From Wuchereria bancrofti (lineage: Eukaryota; Nematoda; Chromadorea; Rhabditida; Onchocercidae), in NCBI GenBank assembly GCA_005281725.1, contig SSBO01000009.1, positions 2,717,536-2,781,535 of the forward strand: a stretch of DNA of 64,000 nt. The letters are read 5' to 3'. Under the pieces are notes generated by a model, which saw nothing but the letters and a program-made list of their open reading frames with translations, was not told the DNA's origin and ran no database searches. Positions 1 through 13,100 of the stretch are shown here, piece by piece (the first letter of the stretch is position 1; every line of letters begins with the position of its first letter). The position numbers were made by a program, and so were the translations under genes.

Positions 1-3000
1 TATGAAAATTTTGGTTAACTGGAAATTAATTTACTGCTTTTTTTTAATTAAGTAGGTTTTAGCATATTTTTCCAGACATTTTTTTAAGTCGTAAACTCTT
101 CAAAATTTATTATTAGCTTATCAGTTGTAGTTTGTCATAGACAATTTTATTAATTAAAAATGGATTAAAGGAAATTGCTTAACTACATTTTAGTAAGCAA
201 CTAATTAAAATTTACCTCAGAAAACACTGCTCAATTCACCTGTCTACCTGTTTATTTGTTTTTTTGCACATGTACTGATGAATCATAATGATGGGTCATC
301 TTACTGTCGCGGCAAAATATTGCAAAAGTATTTCCAACTTATTCATTTTACGAGAAGATAAATAGCGATGAAAAAAAATCAATTTAAAGTTTTGCAATTT
401 ATGTTAGATTTTCATAATTACTAAATTTGTCACGGTAGAATTTCTTGTCATAATTGAAAATCGATGACATCAACTTGTCAAAATGATGGTCACAGCAATG
501 GTCATTATTTAAATTTTTTTTCTGTTTTTTAGTTCATTATGGTAGGTCACGTTAATGAAATTTTTCGTAAAAATTTTAAAAAGGAATAAATCTTTTGCAC
601 CAATATTTTTTTTTATTTAATTTGAATCAGTAGAAAATTTCTTTTTTTTAGGATGTTTTGTAAAATTTAGAAACATTTTTTTAATGGTGTATTTAGGGAG
701 ATTTTTAAAAAAAAATAAAAAAACAAGAATTTCAAATATTGCATTAATTTCACGTATTTCTCACTGACCAGTTGACGAATTTTATGGAATTTATTAGAAT
801 TTTTTTTAGCATTTCTAATTTTTTAATCTTATTTCGTTTAATTTTTCACTATTTGTCAAAAGAATTTAAATGAAAAAAAGAACAAACAATAAATATGTGT
901 TCGTATTTTTCTCTAAAAATACTTTCTTCCATAATTAATTTTCTAATCAATGTTTGTTTGTACTATTTGAATTAATAATTAACTGCTAACTTTATTTGAT
1001 TATTTACTTCGTTTATTTAATTTACCAATTTGCTTATAGATTAGTTATTATTTATTGCTTATTGATATTTATTAAACTGAATTCTTTTTTTTTTTCCTTT
1101 TTCGACTAATCCTTCTTTTCTTTTCTTTTTTTTCAGCAGTAATTTGATACAATGTCTTTTTTATTTTTTTTCCAACAAGCTCATATTAAATTAGAATGTG
1201 CTAGCATTATAATTATCACGAAAATTTTATTCTGCAAAATTCTTTATTTGATTTATTTAAATTTAATTCATATTTAAATTGTTGCTTATTGCATCAAACA
1301 TTCAAACATTATGATGTTAATACTTAAAATTTAAAGTATTTAACATTAAAGTTTAGAATATAGTAAAATTTTTTTTAAAAAAAAAGTATAAATTAACAAT
1401 TAAAGAAATAAGGTAAAAAAGTTAATATTATATGAGATAAAAATTATTGATTGCATTAAAAATAAAACATATTAAATAAAAACAAATAATAGAATAATGA
1501 AAATTTTTTTGAATAAATCGATCTCTTTCTATCTCTTTTATTTTTTCACTCTCTCTCTTCTTCCTTCATTTTTTCCTATTTGTCATTATAAAAGTTTATT
1601 TTGAAATGAAATTTTATATTCTTCTAATAAAATTCTGAGATATAACTTAACAATTATTAATTTGTATTTTTTTTCTTTCATTTCATTTTCTAGTTTATTT
1701 TTTTGTATTCTTTTATAATTATGAAAGATAAAAATTTTGCTATAGCATTCTTTCAATGTAATATAAATGATTTATTTGATGATTGATAATTGATATTATA
1801 TTATTATTTCTGCTGATTATTTCTAAAAAAAAAAAAAATCCATTAAGAATGGTATTGTTATGTTTGTAAACAAATGAAAAACCTTAAAAATAATCTTTTC
1901 ATAGTTAAATGTTCATTACAATTGCTATTAGATGAAAGATAGAAGAAGAAAAGAAATGAAAAGAAAAATAATATTTTTATCATTTATAAGATATCTTTCT
2001 ATGATATGCAAGCATTGATAGCATTTGAAAACATTGATAAAAGCTTTTATTATATCAGAAAATTATTTGAATAGAAAATGATTTATGGCTAATCAATCAT
2101 TATGATAAAATAATCATATAAATTTTCTTAGTCTATTTTCAATCTTTTTTAATCATTGAAAAGTGACTTACATTATCATCATACGTTAATTTTAATTTTT
2201 TTTTTTTTTTGTAGTTCAACCAATAATTTTCTATTCTTCATTATTTAAACAACATCTGTCATTATCAATCTATCATTATCATTATTTATCATTCCACTCA
2301 TCAATTTCATCCATTAATTCATTTTAAAAGTTATATATTAATTTTTCTAAAATTAAAGAAAAATTTTTCCTAAATGAATGAATAATTTAACTAGTTGCAT
2401 TAGTAATATTATTACTGATATCACTATTAGTATTTATTTTGATTTTTTTTTTCAAATAGCTTCTAAAAGTTTAATTTTACTAAATAATGTTACTAATTAG
2501 AATTTCATTTTTATTAAAATAATATCATTAATAATATTGTAATTACAATGTTATTAGCTAATATAAAATAGCGAAATTGAAATATTAAGTAAATTTTTGC
2601 AAAATTATCATAAAAATTCAAAATTTTAGTATTAAGAATTATTGAAGAATTGCATGTGAGAATTCTTTTATAAAAATAATTTCCGTTATAAATATAATTT
2701 GTTAAAAAAAAATATGAAATGTTAAAAAAAAATATATTTTGCAATGTATCATTGAAATTAATTCCTTTTACATAGAATTCAATTTTATTTTAATCTTCTA
2801 GTTCTAAATTTTCCCATTCTTCTTTTGCTCTTTTCTTATTTCTGATTTTTTTTAAAATTAAAATTGTTTCTTTCTTGTCAGAATTTGAAATGATGATTTT
2901 GCTGAGAATATTTTAAAATTTTGGTATAATTTTGAATGCAAGTTAAGCAGTTTTACTGATATGCTAAAATGCTATAAGTCACGCGAAAGGTTAAAATTAC

Positions 3001-6000
3001 TTTTAAATTTAATGGATAATATTAACATCAAGCAATTAAATTTATGATTATGATAGCAACATTTTTTAATTTTTTTTTTTCGGAATAAAATGTATAAAAA
3101 TAATATTTTCTTTTTTTAACATATTTTCCAAAGTTTAGTTTCATTACAATATTTAGAAATTATACTTTTATTTCTTGATGTTCTTTTTTCTTCAAATTTC
3201 CTTCAATTAATTCATAGAATTGCAACCTTCAAATGGCAAAGTTTCTTTTTCTATTTTTATAATTGAATTTTAATGAAATTTATAATTTCTACCTTCACAG
3301 TGTTTGATTCATCTATGAATTTGCATAATTGTAGCTAAAATCATGAATATTTAGCTCTTCGAGCAATTTCTTTATTTAGCTAAATTTCATTCAACCATCA
3401 AATTTTCAAAATTCGACAAAAAATTTTTAAAAAATGAATTTCTTAATTGATTAACATAAACTAGAAATTTACTTTATTTTGAATAATAGAATAGATTTTT
3501 AATTGTAATCTTGCTTACTCTAAAATGATTCAACAATATGATCATAGTAGTATCATTAGTATTTCTCTATTTCAATTCAAAAAATATTAGATCATTTATT
3601 GATAATTTTGAAAAAAAAATCCATTAAGAAAAAGATGATTTATTCATCATAAAAAGATAAAAATGATAAAAATTTGATTCATTTATCTTTTAAATGTTTC
3701 ATTCAATTTAATCGATATGTGCCTTATGAATCATTCATTTATTTTGATAAATTTTCACAAACATTTATCATTGTTTACACATACATATGTCTAAATACAT
3801 ATAAGTATTAGTAATAATAGTTTTATCTGATCGGAAAGATCCATTTCAAATGATATTTTATCTGATCTGAAAGTAAGATTGAATACTTTTATTTTTCAAA
3901 CTCAAATAATATAACTTTTATCCTTCGCTTCATCTAAAGTCAAATATTTAAGTTTTAGATTAGCTTAAAGCTTAAATCCAAATAGCGTCACAATGCAGTC
4001 AATATGTTTATAAGATGAAAATCCCACTGGGATTTTTTTTTTTCTTTTCTTTTCTTTTCTTCTTTTTTTTTTTTTTTTGTTTCACGATAGCGACGAAACA
4101 TCTTAAAATCATTCATATTGGAAATGCAAATTCATACATATACGTGATCCTAAGGCTTTTTATCTATCAGTGTAAAGTATACTTTTAAAAGTTTTCACTT
4201 TTTTTTTTTCCTTTTTGTCCTTCCATTTTCAATAATATTTCTATGATGTTATATTTTGAATTAATTATATTTAATTTAATCTTAATGAAATTTCATCGAT
4301 TCTTTTTTGTTTATAATTATAATATCTAATACATATGTACATGAAAATAATGACAGTTAATACATATAAACGTGGAAATAATAATATCTAATATATATAC
4401 GTGAAAATAATGACGGTTAATACATACGTGAAAATAATAATAGCTAATACATATATACGTGAAAATAATAATAACTAATACATATACACGTGAAAATAAT
4501 GACAGTTAATACATACGTGAAAATAATAATAGCTAATACATATGTACGTGAAAATAATAATAACTAATACATATACACGTGAAAATAATGACAGTTAATA
4601 CATACGTGAAAATAATAATAGCTAATACATATGTACGTGAAAATAATAATAACTAATACATATACACGTGAAAATAATGACAGTTAATACATACGTGAAA
4701 ATAATAATAGCTAATACATATGTACGTGAAAATAATAATAACTAATACATATACACGTGAAAATAATGACAGTTAATACATACGTGAAAAATAATAATAG
4801 TTAATACATACATACGTGAAAATAATGGTAACTAATACATATATAAGTAAAATATGTTTTCATTCTACGTTTAATTTTGCCCGCAATTAATTTTTGATAT
4901 AACAAACTGAGTATATTTATTGATTTTTATTAAAGTTTTCAGTTTCTTTTTTGTTTTCTATCAATTAAAATATTTTTTTTTTCTATGCCAAAATTGAAAA
5001 GCTAAAAAAATGATAAATGATGCTAAAAGAGAAAAAGAAAAGTTCTTAAGAATAATCATCTTTAGCTAATTCTTAAAAAAAACTTCTGAAATTTTTAAAT
5101 ATTTTATCATATATTTTACATGTAATTAATTTATTTATTAACTAATCTTTTATTAACTGATCTTTTCATCCTATCTGCTAAATGTTACTGTTACTATTAA
5201 ATGTACTTTTAATAAAGTAAATAAATGAATTGAATTATTTCGAAATTATTTCAAACTTATGCATTAAAAGTTTCTAACATTTTCAAAATCTAAATTTTAT
5301 AAATTAATTGATTTGAATTATTAGATATATTTGATTCATATAAACATACATATTTCGATGATACCTTTTGTTGTTTTATGAAAATTTAAGATGAAATTTA
5401 ATACTATCAGCAATATCAATCAATAAGCATGAAAAGTGAAAATAATGGTACTTGTAAAAAATTTCAATGTTTTAAAAAATACATCCTAAAAAATTTGAAA
5501 TGATTATACTTGAAGTTACTTAATTGAGAAATATTACGAGAATAAAGTATTATCATATCTATGATCTGATATTTGCTTAACTGAAATTATCAAGCGAGTA
5601 GAATGTTATCTGTGATAATTTGATAATTTTTGATAGGATTAGGATAAGAGATGAATTAAACAAACTCTCCTCATAATTATCATTTCTCTCTCGAAAAGCT
5701 ATGCTTGTTTGAGTCTATTAAATATAGTAAATATTTTATTAAGTACCACATTAGATTTCACTAGTTTAATTAGAAAATATTATGAATTCCTCTTCTATAC
5801 TAATAATTTTGATCTTTTTTTTTTCCTCTCACTACAAAACTAAGTAATTTATTATTAACTTTCAAAAAGTTTAATATAAAATGAATAATTTTATTTTAAT
5901 TTCAAAAAAAGCAATAAAAAGTTGAAAATAAATGAATTGTTTTGATCTAATCTTTTCACCACTTTTTTTTTCTTCTCTTTTGTCTTTTTCTACTATAACT

Positions 6001-9000
6001 TGAATGAAATGTAATTCAATCCATCTGAAAATGTCACAGTTCTGATCGATTTAAAATTTGTCAACAGATATCTTTTGCATAGACAATCTGATTGACTAAT
6101 TTTTTTTTCCTTTTTTTTTCTCATTCAAAGTTTCTATATTTATGTAAAAAAATATGAATGGAGAAAATTTTTTTTTTTGCTTTTTTCTTTTTTTTTTTAA
6201 ATTCAGGTGAAATCTATCTTTTTTTTTTAGCTTACAAAATATTATTCACTTGATGTCTTTTTTCCATTTGCGCATCATAAAGTACGAATTGTTCAGTGAA
6301 TTTTCTTCGTTGTGTATTTGTTAGCTAAAATGGTTGAATAATGAATATAGCAGAGCATTTCAGGCTATTTCGATTTCTTTGCTAGAAGATAGTTTAGATA
6401 AAGCTATACTGCAAGATCGAGCCAAACTGGGCCAATAGACTGAAAAAGATGCTTTCCTCACTTACATATTCTACTTTTTTCAAAAATTGACCAACAAATG
6501 TTTTATTCATAATTTCTCTTTTGAATTGAATAAATTACTACTTTTGTCCAAATGTTAATGTTAATGTTAATAATAATAATAATCAAAATTGCTAGTGATA
6601 AATACATGTTTTACTTTATTCCTATTGGTTATCCCAAGGCGCAAAACGCTTTTATACTATTTGCATTTTAAATGTTACTCAATAATATTGCTTAAAATCT
6701 TTGCTACTTTAACTGACATTCTCTAAAATATAATATTTCTATCAAATATCTTCTTGTCTCTTTAAAAGTGTTCAATTTAAAGCTAATTTAAAGTGGTCAC
6801 TAAAAGGCACAATTTAGTTGTATTAGCGATTCAGCTAGAGGATACTTTACTCTTAACATGCCGTGGTCATTTTTCAAATAAACAATATTATATAAAAAAG
6901 AAAGAATAATTGATAATCTTTTAAAAACTTTTTTGCAATGAATTCAAATTTATCATTCCACTCTTTTCCATTCTTCTTTCTAAAGTTTCTAAAGTCAAAA
7001 AGTTTTTTTTTTTCTTTTTTATTTTGGATAGAATTTTTAAATCAACTTTAATTATCATTATTATAATACACTTCGTCGTCTTTCTTTAACAATAATAGTT
7101 TTTTGTGCAATTAAAATTAGACGAGAATTTTACTTTTTTTCTTTTCTTTTCTTTTTGTTATGAACTTTCTCAAGCAGCGATAAATTAGGCTATTTGAAAT
7201 TATAAGACAAATATAAAAAAAAAAATAAGTAAAAAAATCTGTTAATAGCCAAAACGGAGAAAAAAGTAGATAAGCTTTTTCAGGCTTGAGTTATATTTCA
7301 GTTTTGTTAATAAGTATTAGTATTATTAACTATTCGATAACTTCGCTATATTTTTTTTTGGCTTGAAAGATTGAATTGCATAAGTTTTTTTGAAATTGAG
7401 AATCAACAGCTCTGTTTACTCATTTCTCTTTCCTATAATTTTAATTCGTCATTTCTCTTCAGTTTTTTCCTTTTTTTTTTACTACAATTATTTTTTTTTA
7501 AAGAAATAAAAGGAAAAAATTTTTTTTACATAATAGTTATATCATTGAGATAATTTAAATTAATTAATTTATTCATTTCATTTCATTTTTTCAAGTTAAT
7601 TAAATAAAAAAAAGTGTCACTTGTGAAATATTTCTTAAATTCATAATTGAAATAAGAATAATTGAGGAGAGAAATATACATATGGCAAATATAACATAAA
7701 TATGAATTTGAATTTATAATATTAATACAATATGAAATCAATTGATAGCAATAGATTTTACATTGCATTTAACGTATGATATTAGTTCAAAATTCGTCTA
7801 TTTTTGTGGTATTATTAGTTTAAAAAGACAAAATTTATTATCACATTCTTATTTCGTCTTATTATATTTCAATTCAATATTATTCGATTTCAATGAAATG
7901 AACAAATGATTTATTACTTAACAATTTAATTCAAATGTTCTTTTCCTTTTTTTCCTTTCTGTGCTTTTTTGTTTTTTTTTTCTGCATTTTTTAATTATTT
8001 AATTAGGTAAAAATTATCTATTACACAACTAAATTAATTAATCAGTAATTTTGAGTAATTTTAAAATTTATTTTGCTAACACTCAATAATAGTTATTCAA
8101 TTTTTATTTATTAATTAATTAGCAACGCTATTATTTTTTCTCTTTCCTATCTAATTTATTATAATTAGCATTGAAATTTGATAAAATGAATAAATGATAG
8201 CTTTAATTAATTTTTTCTACTACAAATTATTTAATGGGCATTACATTACATTATACATTTAACTTATTTAACCTTTTACTCTATTATTTTCTCTTCATTA
8301 CTACAATTTATTTTTTTTAATATTATATTTTGAAAATTTAGAAAAATAATTATTGCTTAAGCTGTAATTATTATATAATTAAGAATTATAGTCGTTGTTT
8401 AGCTAAAAATTAATGATATTAGATTGAAAATTATGAAATGTAACTGACCTAAAATTGTTTTACTTATTTTTTATATTTTAAGCTATTTGACAATTTCAAA
8501 CATTGTATTAAGAATGAAATGATAACCATCAATTTGTGATTAATTGATATAATGTTTGAAATGTTTTGTCATTTATGTCAATATGTCAAATTTTGAAATT
8601 TCAATACATTACATTGCTTGTTTGAAAGGAAAGCAAAAAAAAATTTTTTTTTTTTGAACAGACAGTACAATTTTCTTCTAAAATATATTCACTAAAAATT
8701 TTGTAATTTAAAATGTAAATTTTTCAGTTTCAAGAAATATCTACGAAATTATTTTATCATCTCTATGTTATCATACATTCATTCATCTAACAATTGAACA
8801 GATAAAAAAAGAAAACGAAACGATAATGAATGATTAATGTCTGAATAATTTTTTGGTTTGTTTTCAATTTAAAATTGATTGATTCATAATAATATTTTCA
8901 CCTGGAAATGTTAATTTATTATACCTGAGAGTATTTATAAATTTTCTATGTAATTAATCAGTTAATTTAAATATTTATTTTTTTTTTTGTAATGTTTTTT

Positions 9001-9195
9001 CATGCCTGAAAATTGAGATTATTGTATTTTTGCACATAAAGAAAAATGGTTTTTTTTTTTCAGATGGTAAGAAATTAAATTTGAAACAAATTTAATTTAA
9101 AGATATACTCATTTAAAATTTTCAACTATAAATGAAACTAAGTAATAATTTGAAGTTAATTTAAGATTTGCTATGGAAATCGATATTATCAGCAG
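1..9195. other. Non-coding 5' flank upstream of nrx-1
   Basis: This is about 9.2 kb of very AT-rich sequence with many poly-T/poly-A runs. Open frames on both strands are all short (under about 80 codons), Phe/Ile/Asn/Lys-rich and without domain character, so I see no gene. It contains the 89-bp repeat array described separately. Promoter and any upstream non-coding exons of the neurexin gene may lie here but cannot be pinpointed. A strong acceptor-like poly-T plus CAG at about 9050-9063 and a second AG at 9192/9195 just before the first ATG could be cis- or trans-splice acceptors. Confidence 0.6.
4318..4852. repeat. Minisatellite, 89-bp higher-order unit of three ~27-31 bp monomers
   Basis: The array is built from monomers containing the core ACGTGAAAATAAT followed by a TTAATACAT or CTAATACAT ending. 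Three slightly different monomers (about 27, 31 and 31 bp) form a unit of 89 bp. The landmark GACAGTTAATACAT recurs at about 4501, 4590, 4679 and 4768, exactly 89 bp apart. Monomers at both edges are more diverged, as expected for unequal exchange in the centre of an array. It lies about 4.3 kb upstream of the first nrx-1 exon. Confidence 0.9.
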
Positions 9196-10178
9196 ATGTT
9201 AATTACACAAACAAATACTGAAGAAGTGGCATACTTTTGTGATGATGAAATTTCAATTTTTCTTGATTTCTCATCTCCGAAAATATGTCGCAGTCAATGT
9301 TACATGAAGAAAATGCGCTATTTGAAAAAATCAAAAATATTGATATTTCGGAGTAAAAAATCCAAAAAACTTCTCAAATTTAGTGTTTTGCATAAAAAAA
9401 ATAGCAAAGCACATTTTTGGGCAAAATATCAATTTGATCATTTTGATTTGATCAAAAAATTTAGTTCAATATTTGATGATTGCTATTCTGTAAATTTGCT
9501 GCAAATATTCATTGCTCAAAATTATTATCACTCAGGCAAATTAATAACACAAAATAAAATTAAATCAGAATCAATCAATACTGCTAATTCTGATCAACCA
9601 ATAAATTTATTCATCAATTATTATACAACTACTGCCTCATTTTTTACTGATCAAAGTTTCAATTCGAAATTTAATGAATCATTTAGCATTCCTCATTTGC
9701 TATCTAAAAGTTATATTTACATTTATTCTTTTGCGCTTTTCAATACATCTTATGATGAAAGACAAAATCCGATAAGATTTCAAACGAAATGGTTTATATC
9801 AAAATTGTCAACTATGAAAACAACAGCAACAGCATCATCGTCACCTCAACTATCATCATCATCATCATCGTTATCATCACCAACTATTTTGTCAACTTTG
9901 TTTTTGTCAACTTCCATGACAATCACTGCTGTATCATCGATGAAGTATAATCATAAAAATTCAATATCAGTTTATTGCACTGCTAATTTCATCATAAATT
10001 GCCTTCAAAATTATTCTAAATTCACTATTCCTATTGTTAGCAGCAAATTAAAAACTTCATTATGGCAATATAATTGGGAATATTTCAATTTATTGAAATT
10101 GTTACTTTTATTGATAATTTTGCTAACTGATGGATCAAATGCTATATTACTTTCTGGTGCACCTGGTTCATATGCTAG
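9196..10178 (+). CDS. nrx-1: nrx-1 exon 1: N-terminal extension and signal-like hydrophobic core
   Basis: An uninterrupted 983-nt frame runs from ATG 9196 (in-frame stop at 9157-9159) to the donor GTAAGT at 10179. Such a long frame is very unlikely by chance at this AT content, so most of it is probably coding. The first ~200 residues are basic and aromatic. A Ser-rich tract from TCA/TCG repeats (about 9833-9887) follows, and a hydrophobic core LLKLLLLLIILL sits at residues ~299-310, just before LNS1 (GAPGSYARYPKW). That core is the expected signal peptide, yet it lies ~300 residues from the first Met. Alternative in-frame ATGs at 9814, 9916 and 9940 still leave n-regions of 50 or more residues. 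The true start is therefore unresolved. Confidence 0.7.
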
Positions 10179-13100
10179 GTAAGTTATGCATAATTAAATT
10201 CACAACAATATAAATATTCCAAATGCATAATTTTGCTTTCTTTTTGATTAAAATTCTTAATTAACTTTAAATAATCATTTAATTGATAAGAGAAGGAAAT
10301 ATTACAGATATCCTAAATGGATGCATACATTTGAAAATCAATTATCATTGGATTTTCGAACAAAACAACCTAATGCATTATTATTATACACCGATGATGG
10401 TGGAATTCAAGGAAATTTTTATTCTCTTACAATTACAAATAAGAAATTACAATTGGATTTTAGGTAAGAATAAAATTTAAAATAATTAATTTAAAAGAAT
10501 TCCTCTTCTATTTTAATTCATGCAATTTATTAAAAATTTTCAACTAATATTAACTATGAAAATGATTAAAATAATTAATATTTAAGTAAAATTGTTTAAT
10601 TAAAAGAAAATTTTCTTTCTAAATTTTAGAGTAACAATTATCAAATAATTTTTTTATAATCTTTAACTTATTTTAATAGGTAAAAAGTTTTTTTTTACTG
10701 CGTAGATGAGATAAATCATTGTCAATCTTCATTGTCAATCTTTAACGAAGTACATTTAGGCTTCATATATCTATTATCACTATGAAGCTATTAGTGATAT
10801 AATCTTTTATGATAATAAAATTGATAATCATATCAACTATTTCGATCTTCTTAGCATCTTTCCAAACATTTAGCAAAAGAAAAAATTTCGAAAAAATTTT
10901 TAAATCCTATATATAATCAGTTTTTAAATTTATTAGAAATTTTCTTAAATTTATTCTCAGAGAAAGTTTTTGTTTCTTTTTTCCGAATTTATCAGTGTTA
11001 TCAAATGTATATAATACAATTTTTATTGTTCGCATACTCTTCAAATTATTTCATTTGTAATTTTTCATCATTTCTGAACTTAAACTAATAATGTAAATAA
11101 TTCTGTTCAACTGCTAATTTTTTCCCGCATTTATTACTAATAAATTGAATATTTAAGTTTTTTTTTAACTCATTAACTATTAATACGTATTTATTATTAA
11201 CTTTAACTTATAACAATTTGTTTCTTTTTTCCTCAAAGGTAAATGGGAAAATTTTACAAAATTTAATAAATTTTATAGATTAGGAGATGAAACAAATTAT
11301 TTGTCATCAGAGAGACCAGTTGTCACAATGCGATTAAATGACGTAGAAGTAAGCGACTATCGATGGCATCGACTTACCTTATTTCAGGTTACATTTATAT
11401 GATAGCAAAAAATTGTACATGTATGATCTGTGCTTCATAAAAATTAATTAACAGATTTTTTGGCTATGCAACGGATTATTCGGCTAATTCAACGAATAAT
11501 TCAATTAGTAGCTAATATGGTTGATAAGATATAATTTAATGGGATGAATTAATAAGTTTTAATTTTTGAAGTAAAACAGAAACAAAATGATTTTGCTTTT
11601 TTAATTTTTTAATCTAATCGAACCAAATATAATTTATGAAATTTTTTTTTGTATTTTACTTTAAATTCAAATTTTTTATTTTACTTTAAATTCTCGTGTA
11701 CTTTAACAGTCAACGCACAGTTATCTATTTGTTTGAAAAGAGGGAGAGAGAGAGAGAGAAAGAAAGGGAGAAAAAGAGGTATTGTATTGAAATTATAATT
11801 TCATTTTACCGCTTAAATATTTCCACAAAAGTAATTCTTAAGTTATTTGATTGCAATAGAATGTTGAATAATTATCATCTTATAAGCTTCTCAAATTTAT
11901 TTTAGGCCTGGGAAAATATAAAATTACAGCTGGATGACGCCGTTCTTTTTAAAATTCTCAATCAACATAGTTTTGTTTTTGGTAATCTGAAGACAAACTC
12001 TGATATGTTTATTGGTGGTGTTCCAAAGGTAATTTACCGCATTTTATTTTAGCCTTTTTAGACAATTTAAACTGAAGTTTTTTTTTTTTTATAATTTGTT
12101 TCCATGTCTAATAGATAATTGAAATTGCTCAGTATGTAATTAAAAGCTATTACAATTTGTTTCCATTTTTTTTGATATGTAATTAATTTTTTAATTCAGT
12201 TTTACTCAGTGATAATCTAAAAAGGAAAATGATTAATTCAATTTATTTCTGTGATAAATTAAAAATAAAATTTTAAGGATACTTATTTGCTTGGCGCAAT
12301 GAGTTCACCATTGAAAAGACACACAATCTCGTTTGCTGGTGGAGTAAAAAATTTATTGTACAGGCTTTACCCACAAGGTTACTCTTGTTTAATTCATTCA
12401 TTTTTACTTTACATTTTATTTTTTATTATTTTTTGTTTTTAACTTATTCTTACATTTATGATTTTAATTGTTTTATTTGAAATATATATTTGCGCTTCTT
12501 ATTTATTTCTTTACAATTTATATAAATATTCATTAATTTACCTATGCATTCATACTTAACGTTTACTTATTTCCCACATTATTTCTTTACTTCATTTTTT
12601 TATTCTTATTTATGAAAAATGTTAATTTCTTGTTAGACTAATTTACAGGTGTCACAACACCGCAACTAATCGAAAGTGTTGGTATGAGACAATCGGACGA
12701 TGATTACTGCAAGGTAACAAATATCGCTGGTAAAAATGATTATTTCTGCCGAAATGGCGGTATTTGCTATAGCACAAACGATGGACCAAAATGTGATTGT
12801 TCATTTACCGATTTCCGCGGCCAACGCTGTGAACAAGGTATTCGAGAGTGAAATTTGAATTTGAAACATTTGAATCTCAGAGATATTTGATAATTACAAA
12901 ATCAAAGTTACAGAATCTAAAACATGTTATTCATCACTTTGATTGATTAACTGATATCCTTTCTTTTTGTTTTGTTGTTGAAATGATAATTTAATAATTT
13001 TAATTTTTTGACTTTTTTTTTAGCTCGATTTGATTCACACTTATCATTTAATGGTCATGAATTGATTGGTTATGATGTTAGCAATAATTCGGCAGGAATT

